Source: Bacillota bacterium (GTDB lineage Bacteria > Bacillota > Clostridia > Acetivibrionales > JAEZXR01). Taken from it: a stretch of 64,000 nucleotides of DNA. The stretch is taken from positions 27,677 through 91,676 of the forward strand of contig JAEZXR010000090.1 of assembly GCA_023419605.1 (NCBI GenBank). The letters run 5' to 3'. Positions 8,113 to 16,340 of the stretch are shown piece after piece. The translations under genes and the position numbers were made by a program. The first letter of the stretch is position 1; every line of letters begins with the position of its first letter. The notes beneath the pieces are model-generated. The model was not told where the DNA came from. It was given only the letters and a program-made list of their open reading frames with translations, and did no database searches.

Positions 8113-8565
8113 GTGAAACGGATAATGATAGACAAAGACCGATGTAACGGCTGCCTTAACTGCAGCCTTGCATGCATGGCCGAGCACAATAAAATTGGAA
8201 AGACCATTTGTGACTTGGATTTGGAAGATAAGGGAAATGAAAGCCGGAATTATATTGCTCTGGACAGCCATGGAAAACCAACACCTATTTTTTGCCGCCA
8301 CTGCAGTGAACCGGAATGTGTCCTGACCTGCATGAGTGGAGCCATGTCCAAGGATCAGAGGACCGGATTGGTTACCTACGCTTTGGAACAATGTGCGACT
8401 TGCTTTATGTGTGTTATGGCCTGTCCCTATGGTGTACTGAAAGCTGACGAAAAAGAGAAAAAAGCCATTATAAAGTGTGATTTCTGTGGAGATAGAAGCT
8501 CTCCAAGGTGTGTTGAAAACTGCCCCAATCATGCTATTTATTTAATCGAGGTGAGTATTGTATGA
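8113..8565 (+). CDS. cooF: CooF-like polyferredoxin, four [4Fe-4S] clusters
   Basis: This electron-transfer protein would carry electrons from CooS to the downstream flavoprotein. I start it at GTG 8113, preceded by GGGGTG, because the next residues KRIMIDKDRCNGC match the family opening; an ATG at 8071 overlapping cooS would add an unlikely leader. Sixteen cysteines fall in four groups: CNGCLNCSLAC, CRHCSEPECVLTC, CATCFMCVMAC and CDFCGDRSSPRCVENC, enough for four cubane clusters. The 150 residues are a little shorter than the classic CooF. Its stop overlaps the start of the next gene as ATGA, so the three genes are one operon. Confidence 0.92.
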   Translation: MKRIMIDKDRCNGCLNCSLACMAEHNKIGKTICDLDLEDKGNESRNYIALDSHGKPTPIFCRHCSEPECVLTCMSGAMSKDQRTGLVTYALEQCATCFMCVMACPYGVLKADEKEKKAIIKCDFCGDRSSPRCVENCPNHAIYLIEVSIV

Positions 8566-9797
8566 AATATGTAGTCATTGGTGCAAGTGCTGCAGGAATC
8601 AGTGCAGCTGAAACGATCCGAAAGCTTGACAGCCGGAATGAAGTGATTGTTGTATCTGCAGATGAAAGGATTTATTCCCGCTGCATGCTTCATCACGTAA
8701 TTGCCGGAAAAAGGAGCGCGGACAGTATTTCGTTTATTCATAAGGACTTTTTTGAAAAAAACGCCATTCAGTGGATCAAAGGTGTGAAAGTAACAGGTAT
8801 CTTATTTGATCGACAGGAAATCATCCTTCAGGATGGAAAAAGCATACCGTATGACCGATTGCTTATTGCAACAGGTTCAAAAGCTTTTCTCCCTCCCATC
8901 AAAGGTCTTGACAATGCCAGGAATGTATTTAAACTAAGAGATATTTCTGATGTAAATGAAATCCTGGAAGGGGCCAAAAATGCCAAGTCAGCATTGATAA
9001 TCGGTGCAGGCCTTGTAGGACTGGATGCAGCTTACGGCTTGATGGAAAGAGGGTTGCGAGTCTCGATTGTTGAAATGTCCGATAGAGTCCTTCCCCTCCA
9101 ACTGGATTATCAAGCGGCGAATAATTATCAAAAGCTTTTTGAACAGTCCGGAGCAAAAGTGTATACAGGAGTCTCCGTCAGTGAAGCTGTTACAGATATG
9201 AATGGTCAAATTCGGAGTGTACGGTTAAATAACGGTATGGAAATTGAATGCAATATCATCATTGCAGCAGTAGGTGTTAAACCGAATATTGACTTTATAA
9301 AAGAGAATACACTAAAAATTGATAGAGGAATTGCAGTCAATGACCGGATGCAAACCACTATCCAACATGTTTTCGCAGCAGGCGACGTAACAGGGCAATC
9401 CGCCATTTGGCCTAATGCCGTTAAGCAGGGTATCGTTGCAGCGTATAATATGACCGGGGTGGAAAAACATATCCATGACTTTTTCACCGCCAAGAACACC
9501 ATAAACCTGCTCGGTTTGGAGACTGTGTCCCTGGGTTTTGTGAATGCTCCTGATTCGACCTACTCCGTAGATACTCTAAACAAAAATGGTATTTACAAGA
9601 AAATCATTTACAAAGACGGGATTGTCTACGGTATTATTCTGCAAAAGGACATTGCTAGATGCGGCTTCTGGACTCATGTAATCAAAGAAAAACTAAAAAT
9701 AGATAGTTCACAAAAAAACTTTTTTAATCTGAGTTATGCCGATTTTTTTGATATCGGCAAGGATGGAGACTATAAATATGCAAGTGTTTTAACTTGA
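8562..9797 (+). CDS. FAD/NAD(P)-dependent oxidoreductase of the CO dehydrogenase cluster
   Basis: A 411-residue two-dinucleotide-binding flavoprotein related to NADH oxidases and rubredoxin reductases. FAD-binding GASAAGISAAE lies at the N-terminus, the NAD(P)-binding GAGLVGLDAAYGL near residue 145, and the FAD-binding VFAAGDVTG near residue 270. In several clostridia a CooS-CooF-oxidoreductase trio is conserved, and the flavoprotein is proposed to link CO oxidation to NAD(P)H. The ATGA overlap with cooF and the same order here support that role. Nicotinamide specificity cannot be read with confidence. Translation is coupled to cooF. Confidence 0.9.
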   Translation: MKYVVIGASAAGISAAETIRKLDSRNEVIVVSADERIYSRCMLHHVIAGKRSADSISFIHKDFFEKNAIQWIKGVKVTGILFDRQEIILQDGKSIPYDRLLIATGSKAFLPPIKGLDNARNVFKLRDISDVNEILEGAKNAKSALIIGAGLVGLDAAYGLMERGLRVSIVEMSDRVLPLQLDYQAANNYQKLFEQSGAKVYTGVSVSEAVTDMNGQIRSVRLNNGMEIECNIIIAAVGVKPNIDFIKENTLKIDRGIAVNDRMQTTIQHVFAAGDVTGQSAIWPNAVKQGIVAAYNMTGVEKHIHDFFTAKNTINLLGLETVSLGFVNAPDSTYSVDTLNKNGIYKKIIYKDGIVYGIILQKDIARCGFWTHVIKEKLKIDSSQKNFFNLSYADFFDIGKDGDYKYASVLT

Positions 9798-9852
9798 ATC
9801 CGGCAAGCAACTATAATTTTCATCAGTTACCCTGCAAAGTATAAAAGTGAAT

Positions 9853-9919
9853 GGGTAATGTCGGGGGGACGGGTACAGATTAATTATGGCCTGCATCCGT
9901 CCCCTTGGTTTTATTACCC
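9853..9919 (+). terminator. Large terminator-like hairpin after the CO operon
   Basis: GGGGACGG (9865-9872) pairs with CCGTCCCC (9897-9904) and is followed by TTGGTTTTATT. An outer stem GGGTAAT (9853-9859)/ATTACCC (9913-9919) encloses it. It lies 55 bases beyond the stop at 9797. The remaining intergenic DNA to 10144 shows no gene. Confidence 0.7.
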
Positions 9920-10144
9920 TAGAACATCCACTTCTAGTCGATTGATCAGCTTGAGTACTTTTATATCCATCGAATTTATTTGTATCTGATATAACTTTTA
10001 TCTCGTTCTGCGAGCTTTACATAACCAGGCTTTCGAAACGTTTCCCACAAGCAGCTTCCATACCCAATTTGCAAGGGTTTGCTGGAAATCCCCCTACCCC
10101 CTCAAAAATTCATATATTAGAAATTCAGGCTGTTATATTGATGA

Positions 10145-11848
10145 TTACTCTTTAATTTTATTTGCTTTTTTTAGAACATCATATACCCGCCGGTCATGAA
10201 GCAAATCTATCGAAGCATTTTGCCGCAGCAGATAGGTATTTTCACTGAATGGTATCATATAGTCAATAGAAATTTGATTACCTTCAGGAAATAAGGAGGA
10301 CAATGGAGAAAAAAACAATCCTGAATAAATTCTTTCCCCCTTTGCTACTGCAACAAAAGGAAAATGGCGTGCTATGGAGCCTGTCTTTTCCGCCAATCGA
10401 TCCTTAAGCGTTTTCCCATCACGCAGTTCCATCAGGTCCACATATTGGGATTCAGAAGGCATTCCTTCCTCTCTTTCCGTTTGATTGGGAATCTTCCAGT
10501 GATAAGCGATTAAATCCTCATCGGTTAGAATCGGATCGTCATCCAGCGTCAAATCCTCAAGTTTTTCCTGTCTGAATTTATAAATATCATCCATTTTCAT
10601 CCCATAACCATCGGGATTTTTAACCAGATAAATTGCAAAACCAGGTCCAGCCTCATGATCTTTACTTTCTGCTTTGGGGGTCGCAGGCTGCCCAATCCCT
10701 GACGAGACCGGATATTTTTCCTTTATTCCTTTTAAAGTCTGCAACAAATCCCCCACATATACACCTGGATTTACAATGGCATAGAGCTCTTCAATGGTTT
10801 CTTTTGACAAGTAGCAGATCCTTTTATTGAAGCGCAGCTGCTTCTGCAGTGATTCGGGAATATTTACCGCTCCCGCCCCATGAATATAAAAAGCCTGATT
10901 TTCGTTTTTGTCCGGTGTAATTCTAAGGCCTCCGACGCTGGAAAGCATGATTTTAGCTTCATCCTCGTCACTCATAGGCTTCAAATCCACGCCCTTGATG
11001 ATACCCTGAATTTTTTTAATGGTTTTTTTATCGGTAATTTCCTGTTGTCTATTAGAGCCCACCACATCAATGGTAAGATGCTTCGGAAGTTTGAAAAAAC
11101 TATTGTCGGCACTCTGTCCCACGCTATCCGGCAGATCCGCTGCCACGTAGAGTACCTTTCTCCCTTCCTCCTCCTTTATGGAAAGCTTCCCTGTGGAGAC
11201 AGGTTCACCCGTCCCATCCGTGGGTGTACCGTAGGAATATTCCTTTACCCAAAGGGCATTTTCCCGGATAAACAGAAACAGGTCCTTCTCCATACGTTTT
11301 GACAGGGAATACCTGGTATCGGAAGCAATATTGTACCCTCTGATTTCGGAACTGACAATACCCGATCCAAAGGATACGTCCGTATAGATTTCGTAGTGCC
11401 CATCATAATCCAAATCTCCCAAAAACACATGATGGGTCGGCATTCCATCCAGCACACACAATACTTTTCCATTTTGAATGACCGCCACTCCATCCAACCA
11501 GGCATAGTCTACATCAACACGATACATCTGCGCACCGGTATTTTCCCATAGTTCCTTTACTGTAATTTCAGTAAGCTGCAGTCTGGAGCGAATATCTCCC
11601 TTTACTCCACTCTGTGAAAGGTAGTCAGTTATCAACGCCTGTGCTTCCGGCAGCGAAACCCCGCTATCAGGAGAGAACCCGCTGCTTCCGGGTACTTCGA
11701 GAGCAGGCAGCGTATTGACATTCGTATGGTTCGCAGAGATATTACCATAGGAAATCAAAGGATTTCCCAACTGTGTCTCCGGACTGCAGCCACTCATGCT
11801 GACCATAAAAACAAAACATGCTATATATACGCTCAAAATTTTTCTCAT
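10145..11848 (-). CDS. Large lipoprotein of unknown function in a BlaI/M56 operon
   Basis: About 567 residues. I choose the ATG at 11848, with GAGGTGA 6 bases upstream, giving MRKILSVYIACFVFMVSMSGC, a lipoprotein signal peptide with lipobox SMSGC; a GTG nine bases earlier is the alternative. After the lipobox comes a Ser/Asn-rich linker, then a segment DLDYDGHYEIYTDVSFGSG that resembles FG-GAP/VCBS-type repeats measuring an external ligand. I do not recognise a catalytic domain. It is the last gene of the operon BlaI-like regulator, M56 peptidase, lipoprotein, so a role as sensor or effector of the envelope signal read by the peptidase is an inference. It ends with KKANKIKE. Confidence 0.7.
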   Translation of the reverse strand: MRKILSVYIACFVFMVSMSGCSPETQLGNPLISYGNISANHTNVNTLPALEVPGSSGFSPDSGVSLPEAQALITDYLSQSGVKGDIRSRLQLTEITVKELWENTGAQMYRVDVDYAWLDGVAVIQNGKVLCVLDGMPTHHVFLGDLDYDGHYEIYTDVSFGSGIVSSEIRGYNIASDTRYSLSKRMEKDLFLFIRENALWVKEYSYGTPTDGTGEPVSTGKLSIKEEEGRKVLYVAADLPDSVGQSADNSFFKLPKHLTIDVVGSNRQQEITDKKTIKKIQGIIKGVDLKPMSDEDEAKIMLSSVGGLRITPDKNENQAFYIHGAGAVNIPESLQKQLRFNKRICYLSKETIEELYAIVNPGVYVGDLLQTLKGIKEKYPVSSGIGQPATPKAESKDHEAGPGFAIYLVKNPDGYGMKMDDIYKFRQEKLEDLTLDDDPILTDEDLIAYHWKIPNQTEREEGMPSESQYVDLMELRDGKTLKDRLAEKTGSIARHFPFVAVAKGERIYSGLFFSPLSSLFPEGNQISIDYMIPFSENTYLLRQNASIDLLHDRRVYDVLKKANKIKE

Positions 11849-11858
11849 ACGACTCACC

Positions 11859-12803
11859 TCATTTTATAGGATTTGTAAGCAGCACCAGGGCAATGGCCAT
11901 AAAGAACAATACGGAGCAGAACATCCCCAGAGCTGTCAACTTTTTGTAGTTCAGTACATTCAGTACCCGGGCCTTAACATTGGCTTCACCAAAGGCGGCA
12001 GACAGGAACACCTTTTGCCCTGCACTGAAATTCACCAATGTCCGGGCATAGCTGCTTCTCTCCTCCATCGGCAGCAGTTCAACCGCTTTTGCATCACAGG
12101 CAAATTCCATATCCCTGAAAAACAGCCGCAAACACCCCCACACCAAGGGATTGAACCAGTGCAGGCAAGCAACGAGCACCGCCGCAAACCGGTATACATT
12201 ATCATGCCTTTTACTATGCACCTGCTCGTGCAGCAGTACATATTTCAGCTCTGCTTCATTCTCCGCAAGACCGGAGGGGATAATGATCCTCTGTCGGAAC
12301 ATTCCGAAGACTATAGGTGACAGAACCGTCCTGCTGGTATAAATATTGTCTTTAAAATGAGTGGCTTTCCTCAATTCCCTTCCATTAAGACAATATAACA
12401 AAATGATGAGGAGTACCGCCACAACAGCACCGATAGCCCAAACCAGCGCGGCCGTACTGAAAACTGTTTTGAGCAGGTCGGTCCTGTAAGTGACAGGAAA
12501 GTAGCTATTGGCCGCTCCAAGGGTATTGGCCATTGTCAGGCTCATGCTATCCTGTACCGGAACAGCTACGACCTTTTTAATAAGGCCTCCGGCATAGTTT
12601 AGCAGACTCATCTCGCTTGAAAAGGCAAATGGAATCAAAAGCCGGATAAATACCAATCCCCACAGGCCATACATGCAAAACCTCGGCACCTGCTTCACCT
12701 GTCGTAGACCCATAAGTAAAAGTCCTATGACTGAAGCCGTAATACTCATATTCAGTACAAGATAAAATGCAGTATCCAGCAATTTACTCACCACGCTTCT
12801 CAA
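11859..12803 (-). CDS. M56-family (BlaR1/MecR1-like) membrane metallopeptidase
   Basis: This is a sensor protease that, in characterised relatives, detects a cell-wall signal and leads to destruction of the partner BlaI-type repressor. Around 314 residues give four membrane segments, at roughly 10-30, 35-55, 110-130 and 290-310. The zinc motif HEQVH stands in LLHEQVHSKRHDN, followed by a downstream WGCLRLFFRDMEFACD segment with the expected glutamate. No extracellular penicillin-binding domain follows, so this is not a true beta-lactam receptor like BlaR1. It overlaps the upstream repressor gene by 20 bases. The start is uncertain: TTG 12803 or GTG at 12794/12791. Confidence 0.9.
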   Translation of the reverse strand: MRSVVSKLLDTAFYLVLNMSITASVIGLLLMGLRQVKQVPRFCMYGLWGLVFIRLLIPFAFSSEMSLLNYAGGLIKKVVAVPVQDSMSLTMANTLGAANSYFPVTYRTDLLKTVFSTAALVWAIGAVVAVLLIILLYCLNGRELRKATHFKDNIYTSRTVLSPIVFGMFRQRIIIPSGLAENEAELKYVLLHEQVHSKRHDNVYRFAAVLVACLHWFNPLVWGCLRLFFRDMEFACDAKAVELLPMEERSSYARTLVNFSAGQKVFLSAAFGEANVKARVLNVLNYKKLTALGMFCSVLFFMAIALVLLTNPIK

Positions 12804-13149
12804 TAATACGCTTTAACTCTTCAATTTCCTCCGCAGTCAGCTTTTCCCTTCCGATAAATGCTGCGAAGAAAGCCTTTTTCGAGCCATTGTAAAGCCTGTC
12901 GATCAAGTTGTTGGTTTCGCTCCGCTGTACCTGCTCCTTTGTAACAAGGGGCGTACAGACGAAATTGGGCTCTTCTCTTTCCACTGCACCTTTTTGTACA
13001 AGCTTTTTCAGCACTGTATAGGTGGTGTTCTTATTCCATCCGATTTCCTCCCCGGCAAGCTGTGTCAACTCCTTTGCCGATACCGGCGCACTATTCCATA
13101 TAAGTTCCATCAGCCTCAATTCACTTTCAAACAGCTTTATCTGCTCCAT
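12784..13149 (-). CDS. BlaI/MecI/CopY-family transcriptional repressor
   Basis: A 121-residue winged-helix repressor. Characteristic phrases are LRLMELIWNSAPVSAKELT, NKNTTYTVLKKLVQKGAVERE with the recognition helix, and the C-terminal dimerisation part that M56 proteases cleave in relatives. The 20-base overlap with the M56 gene indicates co-expression. The palindrome at 13156-13215, just before its start, is very likely its own operator, so the operon is autoregulated. No beta-lactamase or penicillin-binding protein is adjacent. Confidence 0.93.
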   Translation of the reverse strand: MEQIKLFESELRLMELIWNSAPVSAKELTQLAGEEIGWNKNTTYTVLKKLVQKGAVEREEPNFVCTPLVTKEQVQRSETNNLIDRLYNGSKKAFFAAFIGREKLTAEEIEELKRIIEKRGE

Positions 13150-13155
13150 AAAAAA

Positions 13156-13215
13156 CCAACTCCAGACTATTGTGATAGTTTACAATTATAGACTATCACA
13201 ATAGTCTGGAGTTGG
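13156..13215 (-). promoter_or_regulatory. BlaI-type double operator inside a perfect 24-bp-arm palindrome
   Basis: Bases 13156-13179 are the exact reverse complement of 13192-13215, with a 12-base centre. Each arm itself contains a dyad: ACTAT-TGTG-ATAGT and ACTAT-CACA-ATAGT, close to known BlaI/MecI sites. On the minus strand, TATAAT (rc of 13185-13190) in the centre is a good -10 for the operon, so bound repressor would block it from both sides. The ATG of the repressor gene is only 7 bases from the arm. Confidence 0.8.
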
Positions 13216-13250
13216 CAATAGTATTTTACTTTTTTTCGTTGGTAGTAGGT

Positions 13251-13287
13251 AAAGAACCTGGACGGCATATGCACATCCAGGTTCTTT
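13251..13287 (-). terminator. Hairpin after the MFS transporter gene
   Basis: AAAGAACCTGGA (13251-13262) pairs perfectly with TCCAGGTTCTTT (13276-13287). It lies 15 bases beyond the stop of the gene ending at 13302. The T-run on the minus side is weak, but the stem is long, so it probably ends or stabilises that transcript. Confidence 0.65.
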
Positions 13288-13301
13288 GCTATTTCAAAGC
13301 C

Positions 13302-14561
13302 TTAATTTTCAGTTTTCCGCTTTGGAGGCTTCAACATCAATACAATCGCAAACCCGACTGTGGCTGCGATTCCAGCTATTAAAAACGCAGTGGAAAAAGC
13401 CTTGGTTGCGCTGAAGTAGGCAATGGTGTAGGAAGAAGCCACCGCACCGACACCAAAGCCAAAGAGAACCATTCCATAATTTTGAGCTGCGTTCTTTATC
13501 CCCCAGAAGTCAGCTGACAATGCCGGGAACACTCCAAGATACCCACCATACGAAAAACCGATGATAGCTATGGTGACCAGCATCAAATATGCTTTTGCAA
13601 AGGACACGCAGAGAATCGATGCTGCAGTAATTACAAGAAGGAGCAGCAGCGTGTTCTTTCTGCCCAATCTGTCTGAAACCCACCCCCAGAAGAGGCGTCC
13701 GAAAGAGTTGCAGCCTGTAATAATCATAACGCCTGCAACAGCAGCTTCCTTTGTCAACCCGCTGTCAGGCTGCAGACCAAGTATTTTAGCCATGGGTATC
13801 ATCATAGAGCCTGCAGCGGTCGCGCACATAAAAGCGAAGGTCACCATGTAGAACTGAGGCATTTTTAACACTTCCAAAGGAGTGAAGTTCTGAGCAACGA
13901 TTCCGTCCTTCGGTGCAGGAGGTGCCCAGCCCTCAGGCCTGAAGCCCTCCGGAGGATTCTTTATAAAAAACGATCCGAGGACTGTAACAAAAACAAAGAA
14001 TACACCTAAAATGGCAAAGGTGCTCAATACCTCGTTGCCGCCATTTCTTTTTATCAAAGCTTCAGCAGCAGGAGTAAATACCAACCCGCCAAATCCCAGG
14101 GCTGAAACGATGATCCCGGTTACAAGGCCTCTTTTGTCAGGAAACCACTTCTGGCAGGTAGCGATAGTCGTTGTGTAAGCCATCCCCATGCCAAAGCCGC
14201 CTAAAACGCCATATGTCAGCCACAGCACCCAGGGTGTCGCTTCTGTTGTGTATTGTGCAAGGAAAAAGCTGGTTCCCATGATAATACCTGCGGCAATTAT
14301 AACAGGTTTTGGGGTTTTCAGCCTGTCCTGAATTCTGCCTCCCACTGTACTTCCGAAGGTCAATACACCCAGCAGCAGGGCATATGCCAGGGTTCCATAC
14401 GTGGCAGGCCAGTTGAACAACGCTTTTGGAGTTGATGCACTGATGATCAGGTAAGACTGGAATACGCTCCAGATATACGCGGTGCCCAGGCACATCTGGA
14501 TTGCAATGCTTGCAATAACCGGCACCCAGCGGTAAATTTTACTTACTGGTGTAGCTGTCAT
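13302..14561 (-). CDS. MFS transporter of the oxalate/formate antiporter (OFA) family
   Basis: A 12-helix major facilitator of 419 residues. GGAGGG lies 6-7 bases before the ATG at 14561, inside a longer in-frame reading from 14579, so I choose the shorter start. Visible features are the opening YRWVPVIASIAIQMCLGTAYIWSVFQ, typical of OFA proteins, GGFGMGMAYTTTIATCQKWFPDKRG between helices, and the repeat loop SDRLGRKNTLLLL. The substrate may be oxalate, formate, lactate or another small carboxylate; relatives are often over-annotated, so I leave it open. It stands alone between two terminators. Confidence 0.9.
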   Translation of the reverse strand: MTATPVSKIYRWVPVIASIAIQMCLGTAYIWSVFQSYLIISASTPKALFNWPATYGTLAYALLLGVLTFGSTVGGRIQDRLKTPKPVIIAAGIIMGTSFFLAQYTTEATPWVLWLTYGVLGGFGMGMAYTTTIATCQKWFPDKRGLVTGIIVSALGFGGLVFTPAAEALIKRNGGNEVLSTFAILGVFFVFVTVLGSFFIKNPPEGFRPEGWAPPAPKDGIVAQNFTPLEVLKMPQFYMVTFAFMCATAAGSMMIPMAKILGLQPDSGLTKEAAVAGVMIITGCNSFGRLFWGWVSDRLGRKNTLLLLLVITAASILCVSFAKAYLMLVTIAIIGFSYGGYLGVFPALSADFWGIKNAAQNYGMVLFGFGVGAVASSYTIAYFSATKAFSTAFLIAGIAATVGFAIVLMLKPPKRKTEN

Positions 14562-14922
14562 TAAATCCCTCCTTTTCATAAATACTTTCCCCCTGTTGCA
14601 GAATGCTCAAAATGTGCTTATTTTAAGTATTCTACAACATATTTTCAAAAGAATTTTCCTCACCTCTGCCCAATGGTGCTATATTCTGAATATTCATGCT
14701 GTCTTTGCGTGCTCTGCCTAGTACCTATAATATGAAACCTCCTATAAATTAGTTCTACTAATGCAAAATAACGGTATTTCCGTAAACAATACTTGCCCGG
14801 TATTGCCAAGTTTATGTATACCTGTACAGCAAACGGGATCCATATGAATGCTGATATTACCAACTTAGGGGTGGCTGCATAAATATTTACCTTTACTGCA
14901 CAACACGGGCTATAAAATACAA

Positions 14923-14960
14923 ATCACCGGATGCCAGAAAAATATCCGACATCCGGTGAT
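14923..14960 (-). terminator. Terminator after the amidohydrolase remnant
   Basis: ATCACCGGATG (14923-14933) pairs with CATCCGGTGAT (14950-14960), followed on the minus strand by TTGTATTTTATAG. It lies 44 bases past the stop at 15004. The rest of 14562-15003 is AT-rich without a supported gene; it must contain the promoter of the MFS gene. Confidence 0.8.
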
Positions 14961-15003
14961 AAAAATTATATTCTCTTTCGGTGTAAACGAACTCTTTTAA
15001 TTG

Positions 15004-15612
15004 TTAGGCGTTAACCTGTATCTTTCGCTCTGTTTCTACAGTGATCTTACCGTTTTTAATCACAAACAATTTGTCTGGAATATCAATAATAGCATTATTC
15101 ACTATCTTTGTATCCAGAAGAACCAGGTCTGCATTTTTGCCTGCTTCGATGCCATAATCTTTTAAACCTAAAGCTTTTGCAGGATTGCTTGTTATCATGG
15201 GTAAAACAGTAGGTAAATCATCGGCGCCGCCTAAATGGGATACGGGTATTGCGAGCATGGCGATTTGCATCAAATCTCCGTTTCCATAAGGTGTGAAGGC
15301 GTTTCTTATATTATTTGTTGCCAGGCAGACGTTAACTCCGCCATCACGCAAGGCTCTAACCGGAGTAACCGCACGCCTTACATTATATTCATCCTTTCTT
15401 CCACCCAGGTGAAGGTCTGTAGCCGGCAAGCTCATGACATTAATTCCAGCCTTGCTTATGAGTTCAATGATCGGATTCAGCTTATCCTTCGGTAAAGCCC
15501 CCAGGCTTGTAAGATGTCCTACGGATACCCTTCCCACAAAACCTTCCTTTATGGTCTTTTCACAAACATACTCAATGGTAATTCCATTTGCATCATCTTT
15601 AAAATCAAAGAT
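15004..15612 (-). pseudogene. Cytosine-deaminase-like amidohydrolase, C-terminal half only
   Basis: About 200 codons encode the second half of an amidohydrolase: IEYVCEKTIKEGFVGRVSVGHLTSLGA, then MSLPATDLHLGGRKDE, NNIRNAFTPYGNGDLMQIA and the end MITSNPAKALGL...GKNADLVLLDTK, as in cytosine deaminase/isoguanine deaminase relatives. The N-terminal half, with the HxH metal site, is absent. The reading continues rightward on paper but is meaningless past about 15606, because there the sequence becomes the antisense of a PucR-type regulator. A terminator follows. Without the metal-binding half it cannot be an active enzyme. Confidence 0.85.
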
Positions 15613-16340
15613 GTTGATGAGGTGTTGGAATCGCTTAAAATAAGCAGCCACAAGTACTACCAGGTCATCCTCATAAAGCTGTATCAGCGAGATGAAAATA
15701 AAAACCTGGAGCAAAACCTCATACTCCAAACTCTGCGGCAGATCAGAAACAGATTTAAACTCAACTACAATGATATCGCTTTTCTGAAAAAGACGGACAG
15801 AATTGTGTTCATACTTAATTTTGACAGTAACCAAAACGGATTTACTATGGATTCCATTGAAAAAATAATGAATTCCCTGGTTGAGAATCATCTGTTTAAA
15901 GAGTTCTATTACAGCATAAGCATTAGCTCAAAAGTAGATAAATCGGCCATCCCAAAAGCGAATCGTGAAGTTTTAGACACGCAAAAGGTGTTAAGGTTAT
16001 TCCCCCCTTCGAATAAAATATTGCCTTACGAAGAGCTTGGAATATACAAATTATTCTTAGAATCCGAAAGCCTGAGCGAACTTGAAAAATTTATCTCTCC
16101 CAGAATAAATAAGTTCAGACTTGATTATCCGCAGCTCTTTGAGACGCTAAGTGTATATTCCTGGACACAAACCAAAGCTACACCCTCACCTCGGAAAGGC
16201 TATTTCTGCACCCAAAAACGGTGAGGTACAGAATCGACAAAATAAAGGATGTGCTGGGAACCGAATTTACAAATCCGGAGGAAATACTACAAATCCAGGT
16301 AGCCTCAAGGCTATTTAAACTGATCAATGGAGGAAAATAA
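15604..16340 (+). pseudogene. PucR-type transcriptional regulator, N-terminus deleted and C-terminus frameshifted
   Basis: From about 15604 the plus strand encodes the later part of a PucR/CdaR-like regulator (IKDVDEVLESLKISSHKYYQ, a GGDEF-like middle domain, then the C-terminal helix-turn-helix). The end is broken: the frame reads SVYSWTQTKATPSPRK and stops at 16224, whereas the next frame gives LDTNQSYTLTSERLFLHPKT followed by VRYRIDKIKDVLG to a stop at 16340, exactly the family's HTH. A one- or two-base indel near 16157-16161 explains it. The 5' half is missing at the junction with the amidohydrolase. CATCTTT-N6-AAAGATG, a 7-bp inverted repeat, marks the joint. Confidence 0.82.

Noticed and set aside
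14660..14863. 67-codon frame on the minus strand
   Set aside because: No ribosome binding site, no family resemblance, AT-rich intergenic composition.
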